Part shown: positions 25,180-33,589 of the stretch, one piece after another
Layout of the letters: each line of letters opens with the position of its first letter
Position numbering within the stretch: position 1 is the first letter of the stretch
Source: an uncultured Clostridia bacterium
GTDB lineage: Bacteria > Bacillota > Clostridia > Oscillospirales > Acutalibacteraceae
Assembly: GCA_944384835.1 (NCBI GenBank)
Contig: CALWUU010000022.1
Coordinates: 53,371-117,370 of the forward strand
DNA: 64,000 bases
Reading direction: 5' to 3'
Translations under genes and position numbers: made by a program
The notes under the pieces: generated by a model
Databases searched by the model: none
The model's input: the letters and a program-made list of their open reading frames with translations, nothing else
Told to the model about the DNA's origin: nothing

Positions 25180-25191
25180 GAACTATTGTTC
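25180..25191. promoter_or_regulatory. LexA (SOS) box 2
   Basis: GAACTATTGTTC, again matching GAACnnnnGTTC at all eight positions, 50 bases before the first tail gene. No clear promoter overlaps it; it may act as a roadblock or auxiliary site. Confidence 0.65.
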
Positions 25192-25240
25192 GATTCAAGG
25201 TAAAATGGATAGGAGCAACTAAAAGGGGATGAGTATAAGA

Positions 25241-25507
25241 ATGCCAGTTAAGATCATTGGATTGGCTGAATTGGAAGCGGACATGGCAAATGTCGTAAAT
25301 AGTGCTTCAAAAGACTGTCAAACATTAATGAATGATATTTGCACTGTGATTCAAAAAGAAATTGAACGCAAAACCAATTCCAATATTTATTCTGATTCTC
25401 AAACGATTATAGTGCCTGATGAGTCTATGCTGCCGCGGCTTGAGGCGCTGGCCATTTTAGAGGCAGAAAAATTTGCAGATGCATTAACAAAGGAGTTGGA
25501 TGGATAA
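25241..25507 (+). CDS. Small phage-like protein (XkdI / gp10-like position)
   Basis: 88 residues: 'VKIIGLAELEADMANVVNSA' then a helical middle and C-terminal 'LEAEKFADALTKELDG'. In PBSX-type blocks a gp10-type connector (XkdI) precedes the tail terminator. This protein is shorter, so the assignment rests on position and the opening motif. The start at 25241 is preferred because AAGGGG is 12 bases upstream, whereas it abuts the ATG at 25229. It is followed immediately by the terminator gene. Confidence 0.5.
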   Translation: MPVKIIGLAELEADMANVVNSASKDCQTLMNDICTVIQKEIERKTNSNIYSDSQTIIVPDESMLPRLEALAILEAEKFADALTKELDG

Positions 25508-25951
25508 ATGCTATCTTATCAGCAAATTTCATCTGAACTTTCGCGGCTGTTGGAGCAAGCATATCCTGATTACGACGTATATGCAAATGCACTGCCGCAA
25601 GACGCCCAATATCCTTGTTTTTTGATTCAGTCTATTGCAACTGATATACAAGATGCATCTTGTTTTTTGGTTTCCATTACAGAATATATCACATTATCCT
25701 GCATCATTTCTGATGACACTTTGAATGGTATGGAACAATTAACAAATATGCAATTGGGTGTTTTAAATCTACTGAGACAGGGATATTTATCTGTGTCAGA
25801 TAGAGCTGTTTCTGTTCGAGCCGGTACCGGCGGACAGGAAAAAAACTGTGCCTACATAGATTTACAATGTTTTTATGAAGATGTACGCACAGATGAAATG
25901 GGAGAACTTCCTATAATCCAGGAAGTAAATATGAATGTAAAAGGAGTATGA
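25508..25951 (+). CDS. Phage tail terminator family protein (XkdJ position)
   Basis: 147 residues; caps the tail tube at the end opposite the baseplate. 'AYPDYDVYANALPQDAQYPCFLIQ' and 'LQCFYED' near the end fit the short tail-terminator family of Firmicute myovirus-type tails (DUF6838-like). In a headless particle this cap would close the tail. AAGGAG is upstream and the stop overlaps the region of the sheath ribosome site. Moderately sure from sequence pattern plus the position directly before the sheath. Confidence 0.65.
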   Translation: MLSYQQISSELSRLLEQAYPDYDVYANALPQDAQYPCFLIQSIATDIQDASCFLVSITEYITLSCIISDDTLNGMEQLTNMQLGVLNLLRQGYLSVSDRAVSVRAGTGGQEKNCAYIDLQCFYEDVRTDEMGELPIIQEVNMNVKGV

Positions 25952-25953
25952 AT

Positions 25954-27036
25954 ATGGGTTTACCAAGTATTAACATTGTTTTTCAAACAGCAGCAGACTA
26001 TTCCATCAAAATGTCTCAAAAAGGTGTAGTTGGAATGATTTTGCAGGATCCTATTGTTGAAGGAGCTTTTACAATTACAAAAGTTTCTGATATGGATACA
26101 CGTTTCAGTGAAGAAAACAAACTTTACATTGAACGTGCATTTACCGGTTACATTAATCAGCCCAGATCATTGGTGATTTATGCAATTAAAGTAACTTCTG
26201 AACCGGAAGAGCAATTTCCAAGTTTAAAAGCCGGTTTGGATTATATGGCAACACAACAAATTGATTATTTGGTTGGACCATATACTACAAACGAAACACA
26301 AGCAACAGAGATTAAAACTTGGATTTTGGAAAGAAGAAAAGAAAACGCTACTCCAAAAGCAATTTTGCCTAAATTGGCAGCTGACAATGAAGCAATTATC
26401 AATTTTTCTACAGATTCTATTGTTGTTGGAGAAAAAACATACAATGCAAATGCATTTTGCAGCCGTATTGCCGGTTTAATTGCAGGCACTCCAATGACGA
26501 TTTCTTGTACGTATGCGCCTCTTACTGAAGTAAGCAATATTGAGCGAAAAAATAAAAACGATATGGACACTGCAATTGACAATGGTGAATTTATTCTTAT
26601 GCATGACGGCAAAAAAGTAAAAGTTGCTCGTGGTGTTACCAGCTTGAAAACCATTGGCGCAGACAAAAGTGAAATCTTCAAAAAAATTAAAATTGTAGAA
26701 GCTTTGGATATGATTCGTTATGACTTAGCAACCACAATTGAAGATACCTACATTGGTAAATTTGCAAACAGCTATGACAACAAATGTCTATTGCTAACTG
26801 CAATTAAAGGCTATTTTTTGAGAATGGAAGCTGCAGGTATCTTGCAGGAAGGCAGTTCTTCTGTTGAAATTGATTTGGATGCACAAACCGCTTTTTTACA
26901 AGAAAAAGGCGTTAATGTGGATGAAATGGACGAACAAGAAATTCGCGAAGCGGATACAGAAGATAAAGTATTTTTGAAAGCAACCGTAAAAGTATTGGAT
27001 GCAATTGAGGAAGTTTCCCTCAACGTTGCAGTTTAA
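25954..27036 (+). CDS. Contractile tail sheath protein (XkdK-like)
   Basis: Forms the sheath that contracts to drive the tube through the target envelope. It opens 'GLPSINIVFQTAADYSIKMSQKGVVGMILQD', has 'YINQPRSLVIYAIKV', and a C-terminal domain with 'NAFCSRIAGLIAGTPMTISCTYAPL' and 'FKKIKIVEALDMIRYDLATTIEDTYIGKF' (spans quoted from residues 2-32, 168-192 and 245-273). It is 360 aa, the compact size of PBSX-type sheaths. The start at 25954 (GGAG 7 bases upstream) is preferred over 25948. It shows that the tail is contractile. Confidence 0.88.
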   Translation: MGLPSINIVFQTAADYSIKMSQKGVVGMILQDPIVEGAFTITKVSDMDTRFSEENKLYIERAFTGYINQPRSLVIYAIKVTSEPEEQFPSLKAGLDYMATQQIDYLVGPYTTNETQATEIKTWILERRKENATPKAILPKLAADNEAIINFSTDSIVVGEKTYNANAFCSRIAGLIAGTPMTISCTYAPLTEVSNIERKNKNDMDTAIDNGEFILMHDGKKVKVARGVTSLKTIGADKSEIFKKIKIVEALDMIRYDLATTIEDTYIGKFANSYDNKCLLLTAIKGYFLRMEAAGILQEGSSSVEIDLDAQTAFLQEKGVNVDEMDEQEIREADTEDKVFLKATVKVLDAIEEVSLNVAV

Positions 27037-27058
27037 TGAAGAAAGGTGGATCATAATT

Positions 27059-27496
27059 ATGGCATTTGACAGCGCAAAAAGAGTAATTTCAGGTACATGG
27101 GGTGAAGTTTGGCTTGATGGCGAATATGTAGGCGAATGTTATGCACTTCAAGCAAAACATGCTTTTACAAAAGAAGATGTACAGCAATGCGGACAAATGG
27201 AAGTTGACAGCAAAATTCTTGCAATTAAAGGTACCGGTTCTATGGAAATGTATAAAGTATCCAGCAGAATGGCAAATTTAATCGGCGCCAGAATTAATAA
27301 AGGCGAAGATGTTAGATTTACAGTTACTTCTAAATTGAGCGATCCGGATGCATATGGTGCAGAACGTGTTGTATTGAGAAACGTTTCTTTCGATGATTTA
27401 ACCGTTGCTGACTGGAAAGTTGGAACAAAAGGTAACATTACAGCACCATTTACTTTCACAAAATATGAATTTTTAGATACCATTGAGGCGGTGTAA
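27059..27496 (+). CDS. Tail tube protein (XkdM-like)
   Basis: 145 residues; hexameric rings of this beta-barrel protein stack inside the sheath. 'VISGTWGEVWLDGEYVGECYALQAK' (residues 8-32), 'GQMEVDSKILAIKGTGSMEMYKVSS' and 'LRNVSFDDLTVADWKVG' are typical of the DUF2001/XkdM family. AAAGGTGG precedes the ATG at 27059. Its stop overlaps the ATG of the chaperone gene (TAATG). Confidence 0.88.
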   Translation: MAFDSAKRVISGTWGEVWLDGEYVGECYALQAKHAFTKEDVQQCGQMEVDSKILAIKGTGSMEMYKVSSRMANLIGARINKGEDVRFTVTSKLSDPDAYGAERVVLRNVSFDDLTVADWKVGTKGNITAPFTFTKYEFLDTIEAV

Positions 27497-27867
27497 TGAT
27501 GAGAAGTGTACAGGATATTTTATTGCAGCATGAAATACCAAATAAAATTTCAAAATCTTACGTACATAAACGTTGGTCACAAGAGTGCGGTGAAGAGGCT
27601 GTTTTAGAGCTCCGTACACTCAGTTATGACCGTGTTGAAGAAATTAAAGAATTACATCAAAAAGAAACTTCTGTTTACATTGTACTGGAAGGCGTTGTTG
27701 CCCCTGATTTTCGTTCAAAAGAACTAAGAGAAAAGTACGGCTGTGAAACCACTGTTGATTTAATCAAACGTTTGCTTCTGCCGGGCGAAATTGAAGATAT
27801 TTCCCGCGAGATTGAAAAATTAAGCGGTTATCGTGTGGTCACCTTAAAAGAAATTAAAAAAAAATAA
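27496..27867 (+). CDS. Tail assembly chaperone, short form (XkdN-like)
   Basis: 123 residues, acidic/basic and soluble; binds the tape measure during tail assembly. 'MRSVQDILLQHEIPNKISKSYV' and 'DFRSKELREKYGC' fit the position, between tube and tape measure, where lambda gpG-like proteins lie. It ends in AAA AAA AAA TAA: nine As immediately before the stop, an ideal -1 slippery sequence, and the -1 frame is open afterwards. GAGG is 7 bases before the ATG. Confidence 0.75.
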   Translation: MMRSVQDILLQHEIPNKISKSYVHKRWSQECGEEAVLELRTLSYDRVEEIKELHQKETSVYIVLEGVVAPDFRSKELREKYGCETTVDLIKRLLLPGEIEDISREIEKLSGYRVVTLKEIKKK

Positions 27868-28010
27868 GCACAGATCCTGAATTGAATCTGATGTATTATC
27901 TTTTTAGAGAAAAAAACGTTATGCCGGGACATTTTTATCGTATGCCGCCGGGAGAAAAACAGTTAATCAGAGCCTTTTGTGAGCAGGAGTGCAACGGAGG
28001 GCAAGTATAA
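27864..28010 (+). CDS. -1 frameshift extension of the tail assembly chaperone (XkdN/gpGT-like long form)
   Basis: Reading in the -1 frame from the A9 slippery run gives 48 residues starting ISTDPELNLMYYLFREKN and ending in TAA at 28008-28010, which overlaps the tape-measure ATG (TAATG). The predicted long product is 171 aa. Programmed -1 frameshifting in this exact gene position is conserved in tailed phages (lambda G/GT) and in PBSX-type blocks. The frame has no ATG-plus-ribosome-site of its own. Confidence 0.75.
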   Translation: MSTDPELNLMYYLFREKNVMPGHFYRMPPGEKQLIRAFCEQECNGGQV

Positions 28011-30064
28011 TGGCAAGAAACATAAGTATATCGGTTAGTGTTCAGGATCAATACTCACAAAGTATTTCTTCCATGCGTGAAAAAACCGTTGCATTTAATA
28101 AAGATATAGAAGAACTTACCGCAAAGATTAAAAATTTAAATAAAGAAAAGATATCTTTGAATATAGATGCAGTAAAAGCGCAGCAAACACTACGTGATTT
28201 ACAGCAACAATTTAAAAATACCGGCAATGCGGCAGACCAAATGGTTTTGCAGCTTGCCAATGCAAATTACAGTAATGTTAATCAACAAATAGAACGCATC
28301 ACGAAAAGTGCGCAAGATGCCAGAAAAGAATTGTCTAATTTTGTATTTCATTTTCCAGATTTTTCACAAATCAATCAGACAAATTCTTTGAATGTAAAAA
28401 GTAATAATTCTGGTAGTGATAATTCAGAGATTTTATCTGCCCTAGCCACCACTCCAGAAGGAGCTATTGCGGTTGCTTTGGCAGAAAAAGGTGAGGATGT
28501 AAAGGAATTCTTATTCGATTTTTTTACTTCAGATTTAAAAGATTATAATGAAGCAATCAGTCAATTTCCTCATTTTGTAAAAAATCAACTCTCCAATTAT
28601 TTAACCCAAAACAACGAAGATTTAGATACAGGTTTATCAATTTCTTCTAATAGACGTATTAATAGTAAAGCGTTAGATAATTTTTTTGAAAATTCTCAAG
28701 AAGCAGAAAATTTTATTGAAAATTTGCGCTCATTATCTAATAAAGTACCTTTTTCGTATGAACAGTTGCTAAGTATGTATTCTGCTCTTAGTCAAAGCGG
28801 AAGTAATCCAGATGAAAATTTTAATACTATACAAACGTTGACAAAACTAAATAGTAATTTTGATGCAGATCCTACCGACATTATATCTTTAACTTCTCAG
28901 TTAGCAGAAATGAAAGCTACAGATAAAGTTTCAATTGAAGCATTGGATTATTTAACTAAGTATGGGATTGATATTTTTAAAGAATTAGCGGATAAAAAAG
29001 GAATTTCGGAAGAAGCTGTTAAAACTCAAATATCTAATGGAGATATAAAGGGATCCGAAATTTCTGACAGTACGATACAAATTTTACAAGATACTCAATA
29101 TAATACTTCACCTGCAGCTGCAGAATTGACCAATATGGATACTGATTTTTCATCTTATGATTTTGACGAATTGTCTATCATTAATCAAAATCAAAATAAT
29201 AATTTAAAAGAGGCAATGGCCAGAGGCTATGAAAATGAAAGAGCAATAGGATTACAACGCCATGCTGAATGGATGTCCTCAGAAACAGGTCAAAAATTAG
29301 TACAAGTTTATGAGGCAAAGGGCAGATTGATTGCCAAACAAGAAAATGCTGCTGAAGAATCTAGCGATTTAATGTGGGAAGCGATTATTAATGGACCTAC
29401 AGAGGAACAAAATTATGCAAATCCCTCTTTAGAAGGTATGCATAATTTATATGTGGAAGGTTCAGATGAATCACTATATTCTATCGCTGCCGCACAGCAG
29501 ACAGCTGCTTATTCCGACTATATGCAAAGTGAAGGTGCACAATCTTTTTTTAATGCCCAAATTGCAGCAGTGAATATGATACAAAATATTGCTGCGAATG
29601 ATGATTCGTTTCTTGGTGGATGGACTGCAGTAGGGGCTGAAGCAGGTCGTTCCTACGGCTCTGGGTTTAATTCAGGAGTGAATCAAACAATAAATTTTTT
29701 TAGTGGACTAGGTTCAACATTAGGTATATTACCAGAGGGAATGGAAGCAACTTTTGGTACGCCGCAATTTGCAAATGATGAAAAAAAAGTCGGAGTTGGC
29801 ATAATGGGGGGAGGAGGATTTGGTAAAGGTGGCGGTGGAGTCAGAGGATACGCATTTGGTCTTGAACGTGTTCCGTATGATAATTATCCAGCTTTATTAC
29901 ACCAAGGTGAAAAGGTATTAACCGCGCAGCAGGTTCGTCAACAAAAAAATATACCTAGCGTTACTGTAACAGGAAATCAATTTGTAATTCGTGAAGAAGC
30001 AGATATCACGAAAGTAGCAAAAGCCTTTGTGGCCGAAATGCAGAAAGCTTATGCAATTACATAA
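28010..30064 (+). CDS. Tail tape measure protein (XkdO-like)
   Basis: 684 residues; sets tail length and occupies the tube lumen before firing. The N-terminal about 110 residues are coiled coil ('EELTAKIKNLNKEKISLNID'). The centre is Asn/Ser/Glu-rich and helical. The C-terminus has a glycine-rich linker ('GIMGGGGFGKGGGGVRGYAFG') followed by 'YPALLHQGEKVLTAQQVRQQ', a motif common to Clostridial tape measures. By the usual 1.5 Angstrom per residue, a tail near 100 nm is expected (inference). No lytic transglycosylase or peptidase domain is visible. GGAGG is 10 bases before the ATG. Confidence 0.85.
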   Translation: MARNISISVSVQDQYSQSISSMREKTVAFNKDIEELTAKIKNLNKEKISLNIDAVKAQQTLRDLQQQFKNTGNAADQMVLQLANANYSNVNQQIERITKSAQDARKELSNFVFHFPDFSQINQTNSLNVKSNNSGSDNSEILSALATTPEGAIAVALAEKGEDVKEFLFDFFTSDLKDYNEAISQFPHFVKNQLSNYLTQNNEDLDTGLSISSNRRINSKALDNFFENSQEAENFIENLRSLSNKVPFSYEQLLSMYSALSQSGSNPDENFNTIQTLTKLNSNFDADPTDIISLTSQLAEMKATDKVSIEALDYLTKYGIDIFKELADKKGISEEAVKTQISNGDIKGSEISDSTIQILQDTQYNTSPAAAELTNMDTDFSSYDFDELSIINQNQNNNLKEAMARGYENERAIGLQRHAEWMSSETGQKLVQVYEAKGRLIAKQENAAEESSDLMWEAIINGPTEEQNYANPSLEGMHNLYVEGSDESLYSIAAAQQTAAYSDYMQSEGAQSFFNAQIAAVNMIQNIAANDDSFLGGWTAVGAEAGRSYGSGFNSGVNQTINFFSGLGSTLGILPEGMEATFGTPQFANDEKKVGVGIMGGGGFGKGGGGVRGYAFGLERVPYDNYPALLHQGEKVLTAQQVRQQKNIPSVTVTGNQFVIREEADITKVAKAFVAEMQKAYAIT

Positions 30065-30072
30065 TTGGCAGC

Positions 30073-30106
30073 AAAAGGTATTCAAATTTGAATGCCTTTT
30101 GTTTTT
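30073..30106 (+). terminator. Terminator-like hairpin inside the tail operon
   Basis: AAAAGGTATTC and GAATGCCTTTT pair (one G-U) around AAATTT, followed by GTTTTT. It lies between tape measure and LysM genes, so baseplate genes may be attenuated relative to tube and sheath. Confidence 0.65.
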
Positions 30107-30162
30107 ACAAAAGATTCATGCTTAAAATAAATTACGTTAAGCAATTTTGAAAAGGAGGAGCT

Positions 30163-30780
30163 ATGCTACGAAAATTTATTTTTAAATATGGCGAAGGCAG
30201 CGAATATATTTTGCCGATTTCTCCTAAAACTTTCAAAGTAGATTATGGTATTCGAGTAGAAACAGTCAATATTCATACCATGGGTGATGTAAATATTGCT
30301 GGGTACGGCACTTTGTCAACCATCAGCATTGACTGTATGTTTCCTTCAAAACAATATCCGTTTATTGTAGGCACTTATCATGAAAATCCTTATACATCGG
30401 CGGAAATGTTTATCAAATGGGCAGAAGAACGTACAAAACTGCGTTTTGTTGTTTCAGATACCACAGTAAATTTACCGGTGGTAGTAGAAAACATTACGCT
30501 GTCGGAACAGGATGGTACCAACGATGTTTATGCTTCTATTAAATTAAGACAAGTACGGGAATTAAATGCCATTCAAACAGAGGATGCTCCTGTGGAAGAA
30601 CCTCCGCCGCACATGGACTATTATACCGTTGTGTGGGGAGACACCATGTGGGATATTTCCTATCGTTATTACGGCGATGCAACCCTTTGTTGGAAATTGG
30701 CCTCTTACAACGGCATTGCTAATGCAAATTTAATTTATCCCGGACAAGTTGTCACAATTCCGGACCGTTCTCTATTGTAG
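30163..30780 (+). CDS. LysM-containing tail/baseplate protein (XkdP-like)
   Basis: 205 residues. The N-terminal about 145 form a baseplate domain ('LRKFIFKYGEGSEYILPISPKTFKV', 'NIHTMGDVNIAGYGTLSTISIDCMFPS', from residues 2-26 and 41-67). The C-terminal LysM is 'YYTVVWGDTMWDISYRYYGDATLCWKL' through 'LIYPGQVVTIPD'. XkdP proteins connect the hub to the tube and their LysM may touch peptidoglycan. AAAGGAGGAG precedes the ATG. It follows the tape measure after about 100 bases with a hairpin. Confidence 0.88.
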   Translation: MLRKFIFKYGEGSEYILPISPKTFKVDYGIRVETVNIHTMGDVNIAGYGTLSTISIDCMFPSKQYPFIVGTYHENPYTSAEMFIKWAEERTKLRFVVSDTTVNLPVVVENITLSEQDGTNDVYASIKLRQVRELNAIQTEDAPVEEPPPHMDYYTVVWGDTMWDISYRYYGDATLCWKLASYNGIANANLIYPGQVVTIPDRSLL

Positions 30781-30790
30781 GTGAATGATT

Positions 30791-31768
30791 ATGAACGTAA
30801 CAATAAAAAACAGCGATGGTACCTTTGATATTACACAGTTGGTGACAACCGTTTCTTTATCCGGCGATTATCAGCAATGTTCCAGAACATTGGATTTTTC
30901 CATAGTTTCTTCTCCTATTGACAACAGTATTCCATCTATTCACTGTGAATTGGGAAATGCTGTGACCTTGACTGAAAATAATGAAGTTATGTTTCAAGGA
31001 AATATATTCAGCAGACAAAAAAGTACCAATGGAAATACCATTGATGTTACTTGTTTTGACAGGGGATTTTACTTAAAGAAAAATGAAGCTACCTATAAAT
31101 TTACAAATCAAACTCCTGAAGCAATCACGCGGAGGATTTGCGGAGATTTCAGTATTCCTGTAGGAGAAATTGCTTCCACTGGAATTTCCATTACGAAAAA
31201 TTTCATTGGACGCAATTTATACGATATTATTCAAAGCGCATATACCATTGCATCTGAAAAAACACATAAAAAATATATTACCAGATTTGAAGGCACCAAA
31301 CTTTGCATTCGGGAGAAAGAAGGGCAGAAAAATACTTTGGTATTGGAAGGCGGCTCGAATTTAATGGATGCAAGCGTATCTGAAAGCATTCAGAATATGG
31401 TAAATCAGGTAGTCATTTATGATTCCAATGACAATTTGATTAAAACCATGAAAAATGATGAATATATAAAGCTCTATGGTCTAATGCAAAGTTATATGTC
31501 CCAAGGAAAAGATGATGTCTCGGACAAAGCACAAAAAACTTTGGATGACAATGGAGTAACCCAAAAAATTACGGTAAATAATCTTGGAGATATCCGTAAT
31601 ATCACCGGAAATTCCGTCATTGTAAAAGAGCCATATACGGGAATCAACGGATTATTCTACATTGACGGCGATACTCATACATGGAAAAATGGAGTTTATT
31701 TAAATAAGTTGGTTTTAAATTTAAAAAACGTCATGGATGAAAAAGAATCGGGAACAGATCCAACATAG
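30791..31768 (+). CDS. Baseplate hub protein (XkdQ-like, gp27-type)
   Basis: 325 residues; corresponds to the hub protein on which the spike/tube is mounted. It opens 'VTIKNSDGTFDITQLVTTVSLSGDYQQCSRTLDFS' (residues 3-37) with 'VTCFDRGFYLKKNEATYKFTNQTPE', as in XkdQ. The C-terminal part has 'GLFYIDGDTHTWKNGVYLNKLVLNLKNVMDE'. No lysozyme domain is fused. The start at 30791 has AGGTGA 6 bases upstream; the ATG at 30785 is too close. Confidence 0.82.
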   Translation: MNVTIKNSDGTFDITQLVTTVSLSGDYQQCSRTLDFSIVSSPIDNSIPSIHCELGNAVTLTENNEVMFQGNIFSRQKSTNGNTIDVTCFDRGFYLKKNEATYKFTNQTPEAITRRICGDFSIPVGEIASTGISITKNFIGRNLYDIIQSAYTIASEKTHKKYITRFEGTKLCIREKEGQKNTLVLEGGSNLMDASVSESIQNMVNQVVIYDSNDNLIKTMKNDEYIKLYGLMQSYMSQGKDDVSDKAQKTLDDNGVTQKITVNNLGDIRNITGNSVIVKEPYTGINGLFYIDGDTHTWKNGVYLNKLVLNLKNVMDEKESGTDPT

Positions 31769-31779
31769 GAGGGGGAAAT

Positions 31780-32058
31780 ATGGAAGATAATCCTTTTTCA
31801 GCTTTAATCAATATGCAGAGAAATGATATTGACCAACGGCAGCGTTCAATATTTCAAATCTTTCGCATCAGCACATTGTTAAATCACTCTCCATTTACAG
31901 TTAAAATCGGCGGTATTCCGTGCAGCGGAACAGAATTGTTAATTAACCCAATATTATTAAACGAAGAAACAAAACCGAATATAGGAGATCAATTAATTAC
32001 CGTGAGCAATCAAGACGATTCTATGCATTTGGTTTTGTGTAAGGTGGTGAATGGATGA
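31780..32058 (+). CDS. DUF2577 family tail protein (XkdR-like)
   Basis: 92 residues. 'GGIPCSGTELLINPILL' and 'PNIGDQLITVSNQDDSMHLVLCKVV' fit the short OB-like DUF2577/XkdR proteins found between the hub and DUF2634 genes; a spike/needle-related role is suspected for the family. AGGAGGGGG precedes the ATG. It overlaps the next gene by four bases. Confidence 0.78.
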   Translation: MEDNPFSALINMQRNDIDQRQRSIFQIFRISTLLNHSPFTVKIGGIPCSGTELLINPILLNEETKPNIGDQLITVSNQDDSMHLVLCKVVNG

Positions 32059-32471
32059 ATTTATTTCCAATGATTCAGCCGGAACTGGAATTAAAAGATG
32101 TGTCTTTGCCCATGTATAAAGAAATCGCTTGGGACTTTGAACACAATGTTCCAATTTATGAAAATGGAAATCCCAAATGGATTACAGGAAAAGAAGCCGT
32201 ATTGGTTTGGGCGTGGAAAGCACTGCATGTACAAAAATATATTTATCCAATTTATAGTTGGAATTATGGATGTCAGTTAGAATCGTTAATCGGTCAAACA
32301 GTATCGGAAGAATTGAAACAGAGTGAAGCCATACGTTATGTACGTCAAACTCTGACGGAAAACCCTTATATTACTGATGTAAAAGAAGTAAGCGTATCTT
32401 TTACAAATGATGTATTATCTATTTCATGCGCTCTGAATACACGCTATGGGGAGGTGAAAGTCAATGCTTGA
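32055..32471 (+). CDS. DUF2634 family baseplate protein (XkdS-like)
   Basis: 138 residues; gp25-like baseplate wedge component. 'YKEIAWDFEHNVPIYENGNPKWITGKEAVLVWAWKAL' (residues 21-57), 'YPIYSWNYGCQLESLIGQ' and 'NPYITDVKEVSVSF' are the DUF2634 pattern. It overlaps the preceding and the following gene, so it is tightly coupled in translation. Confidence 0.85.
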   Translation: MNLFPMIQPELELKDVSLPMYKEIAWDFEHNVPIYENGNPKWITGKEAVLVWAWKALHVQKYIYPIYSWNYGCQLESLIGQTVSEELKQSEAIRYVRQTLTENPYITDVKEVSVSFTNDVLSISCALNTRYGEVKVNA

Positions 32472-33588
32472 GTTCAATACCCAAACATACGAGGATATCA
32501 AAAATAAAATTTTAGAAGATATGACGTCTGATGTGGATAAACGAGAAGGCAGTTATACCAATGAAATGGTAAGCGCGGTAGCATATCAAATTTGGAATTT
32601 GTATTGTTCTATGGGAGCGATGCTGCCAATTGCATTCGTAGACGAAACATCCGGAGAGTACATAGATAAACGTTGTGAAGAATATGGTATCAAACGAAAA
32701 GAAGGTACAAAAGCAATTGCAACGGTTACTCTCCATCATGATTCTGACATGACCATTGATGCAAATACAGAATTTGCCACAGACAACGGTCTGATATTTG
32801 TCAATACAAATCCGATTGAAATTTCTGATGGAGAAGTAAGCGGAGAAGTAATTGCAAAAGAAGTAGGTTCACAGTATAACGTTCCGGAAAACAGCATCTG
32901 CCAATTTGCTGTTTCGCAAAGCTCCTTGCCGACCGTTACCTCTACAAGTGCGAATGGAGGTACAGACCCAGAAACAGATAAAGAACTGGTAGAACGTTTA
33001 TACCAATATTTAAGAAAACCAAGTACAAGCGGTAACATTTATGACTATGAAAAATGGGCTTTATCAGTTGCAGGGGTAGAGTCTGCAAGAGTCATTGAAC
33101 AATATCAGGACAAAGCAAATCAATTATTGGTTTTAATTCTTGGAAAAGACAGCGAACCTGTTGACAATGTCATTGAAAACAATTGTAAGGAATATATAGA
33201 GACGGTTCGCCCGATTGGCGCAACTGTATTTGTAGAAAGTGCAAAACGATTTCCCATTTCTGTTCATGCAACTGTTAAGTTGGAAAACGAAGAGGGAATG
33301 GATGAAAAAAGAAAAGAAAAAGCAATTTTAACGGTAGGTGAACAATTTAAAAATTTACTGGACACTTACCTAAAAAGTATTGCTTTTCAAGAGTATAAAA
33401 TTAATTTTCACAGAATTTCTTATATGATTTTAAACGTTGACTTGGTAGATGATTATACTTCTTTTCTAATCAATGGTGCAACAGATGATGAAAACCAAGG
33501 AGTCATTGAACTTGATTTTGATCAAGTACCTTCATTAGAATCAATCATGATCAATAATGTTGAAGTGTACAAACGGGAGGAGTCTTAA
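32464..33588 (+). CDS. Baseplate J/gp47 family protein (XkdT-like)
   Basis: 374 residues; main wedge protein of the baseplate that triggers sheath contraction. It contains 'DVDKREGSYTNEMVSAVAYQIWNLY', 'GEYIDKRCEEYGIKRKEGTKA' (both shortened spans near residues 19-75), 'SANGGTDPETDKELVERLYQYLRKP' and 'DYEKWALSVAGVESARVIE', the classic gp47/BaseplateJ signature. GGAGG lies in the end of the preceding gene. Confidence 0.9.
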   Translation: MLEFNTQTYEDIKNKILEDMTSDVDKREGSYTNEMVSAVAYQIWNLYCSMGAMLPIAFVDETSGEYIDKRCEEYGIKRKEGTKAIATVTLHHDSDMTIDANTEFATDNGLIFVNTNPIEISDGEVSGEVIAKEVGSQYNVPENSICQFAVSQSSLPTVTSTSANGGTDPETDKELVERLYQYLRKPSTSGNIYDYEKWALSVAGVESARVIEQYQDKANQLLVLILGKDSEPVDNVIENNCKEYIETVRPIGATVFVESAKRFPISVHATVKLENEEGMDEKRKEKAILTVGEQFKNLLDTYLKSIAFQEYKINFHRISYMILNVDLVDDYTSFLINGATDDENQGVIELDFDQVPSLESIMINNVEVYKREES

Positions 33589-33589
33589 T

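Larger units (their letters stand above)
24947..25240 (+). promoter_or_regulatory. Control region in front of the tail genes
   Basis: About 290 bases without a gene. It holds the two LexA-type boxes (separate entries). It also holds a candidate promoter whose -35 TTGTTC (25067-25072) lies inside box 1 and whose -10 TATCAT (25090-25095) is 17 bases away. An inverted repeat TTTACC / GGTAAA surrounds box 2. Confidence 0.55.
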
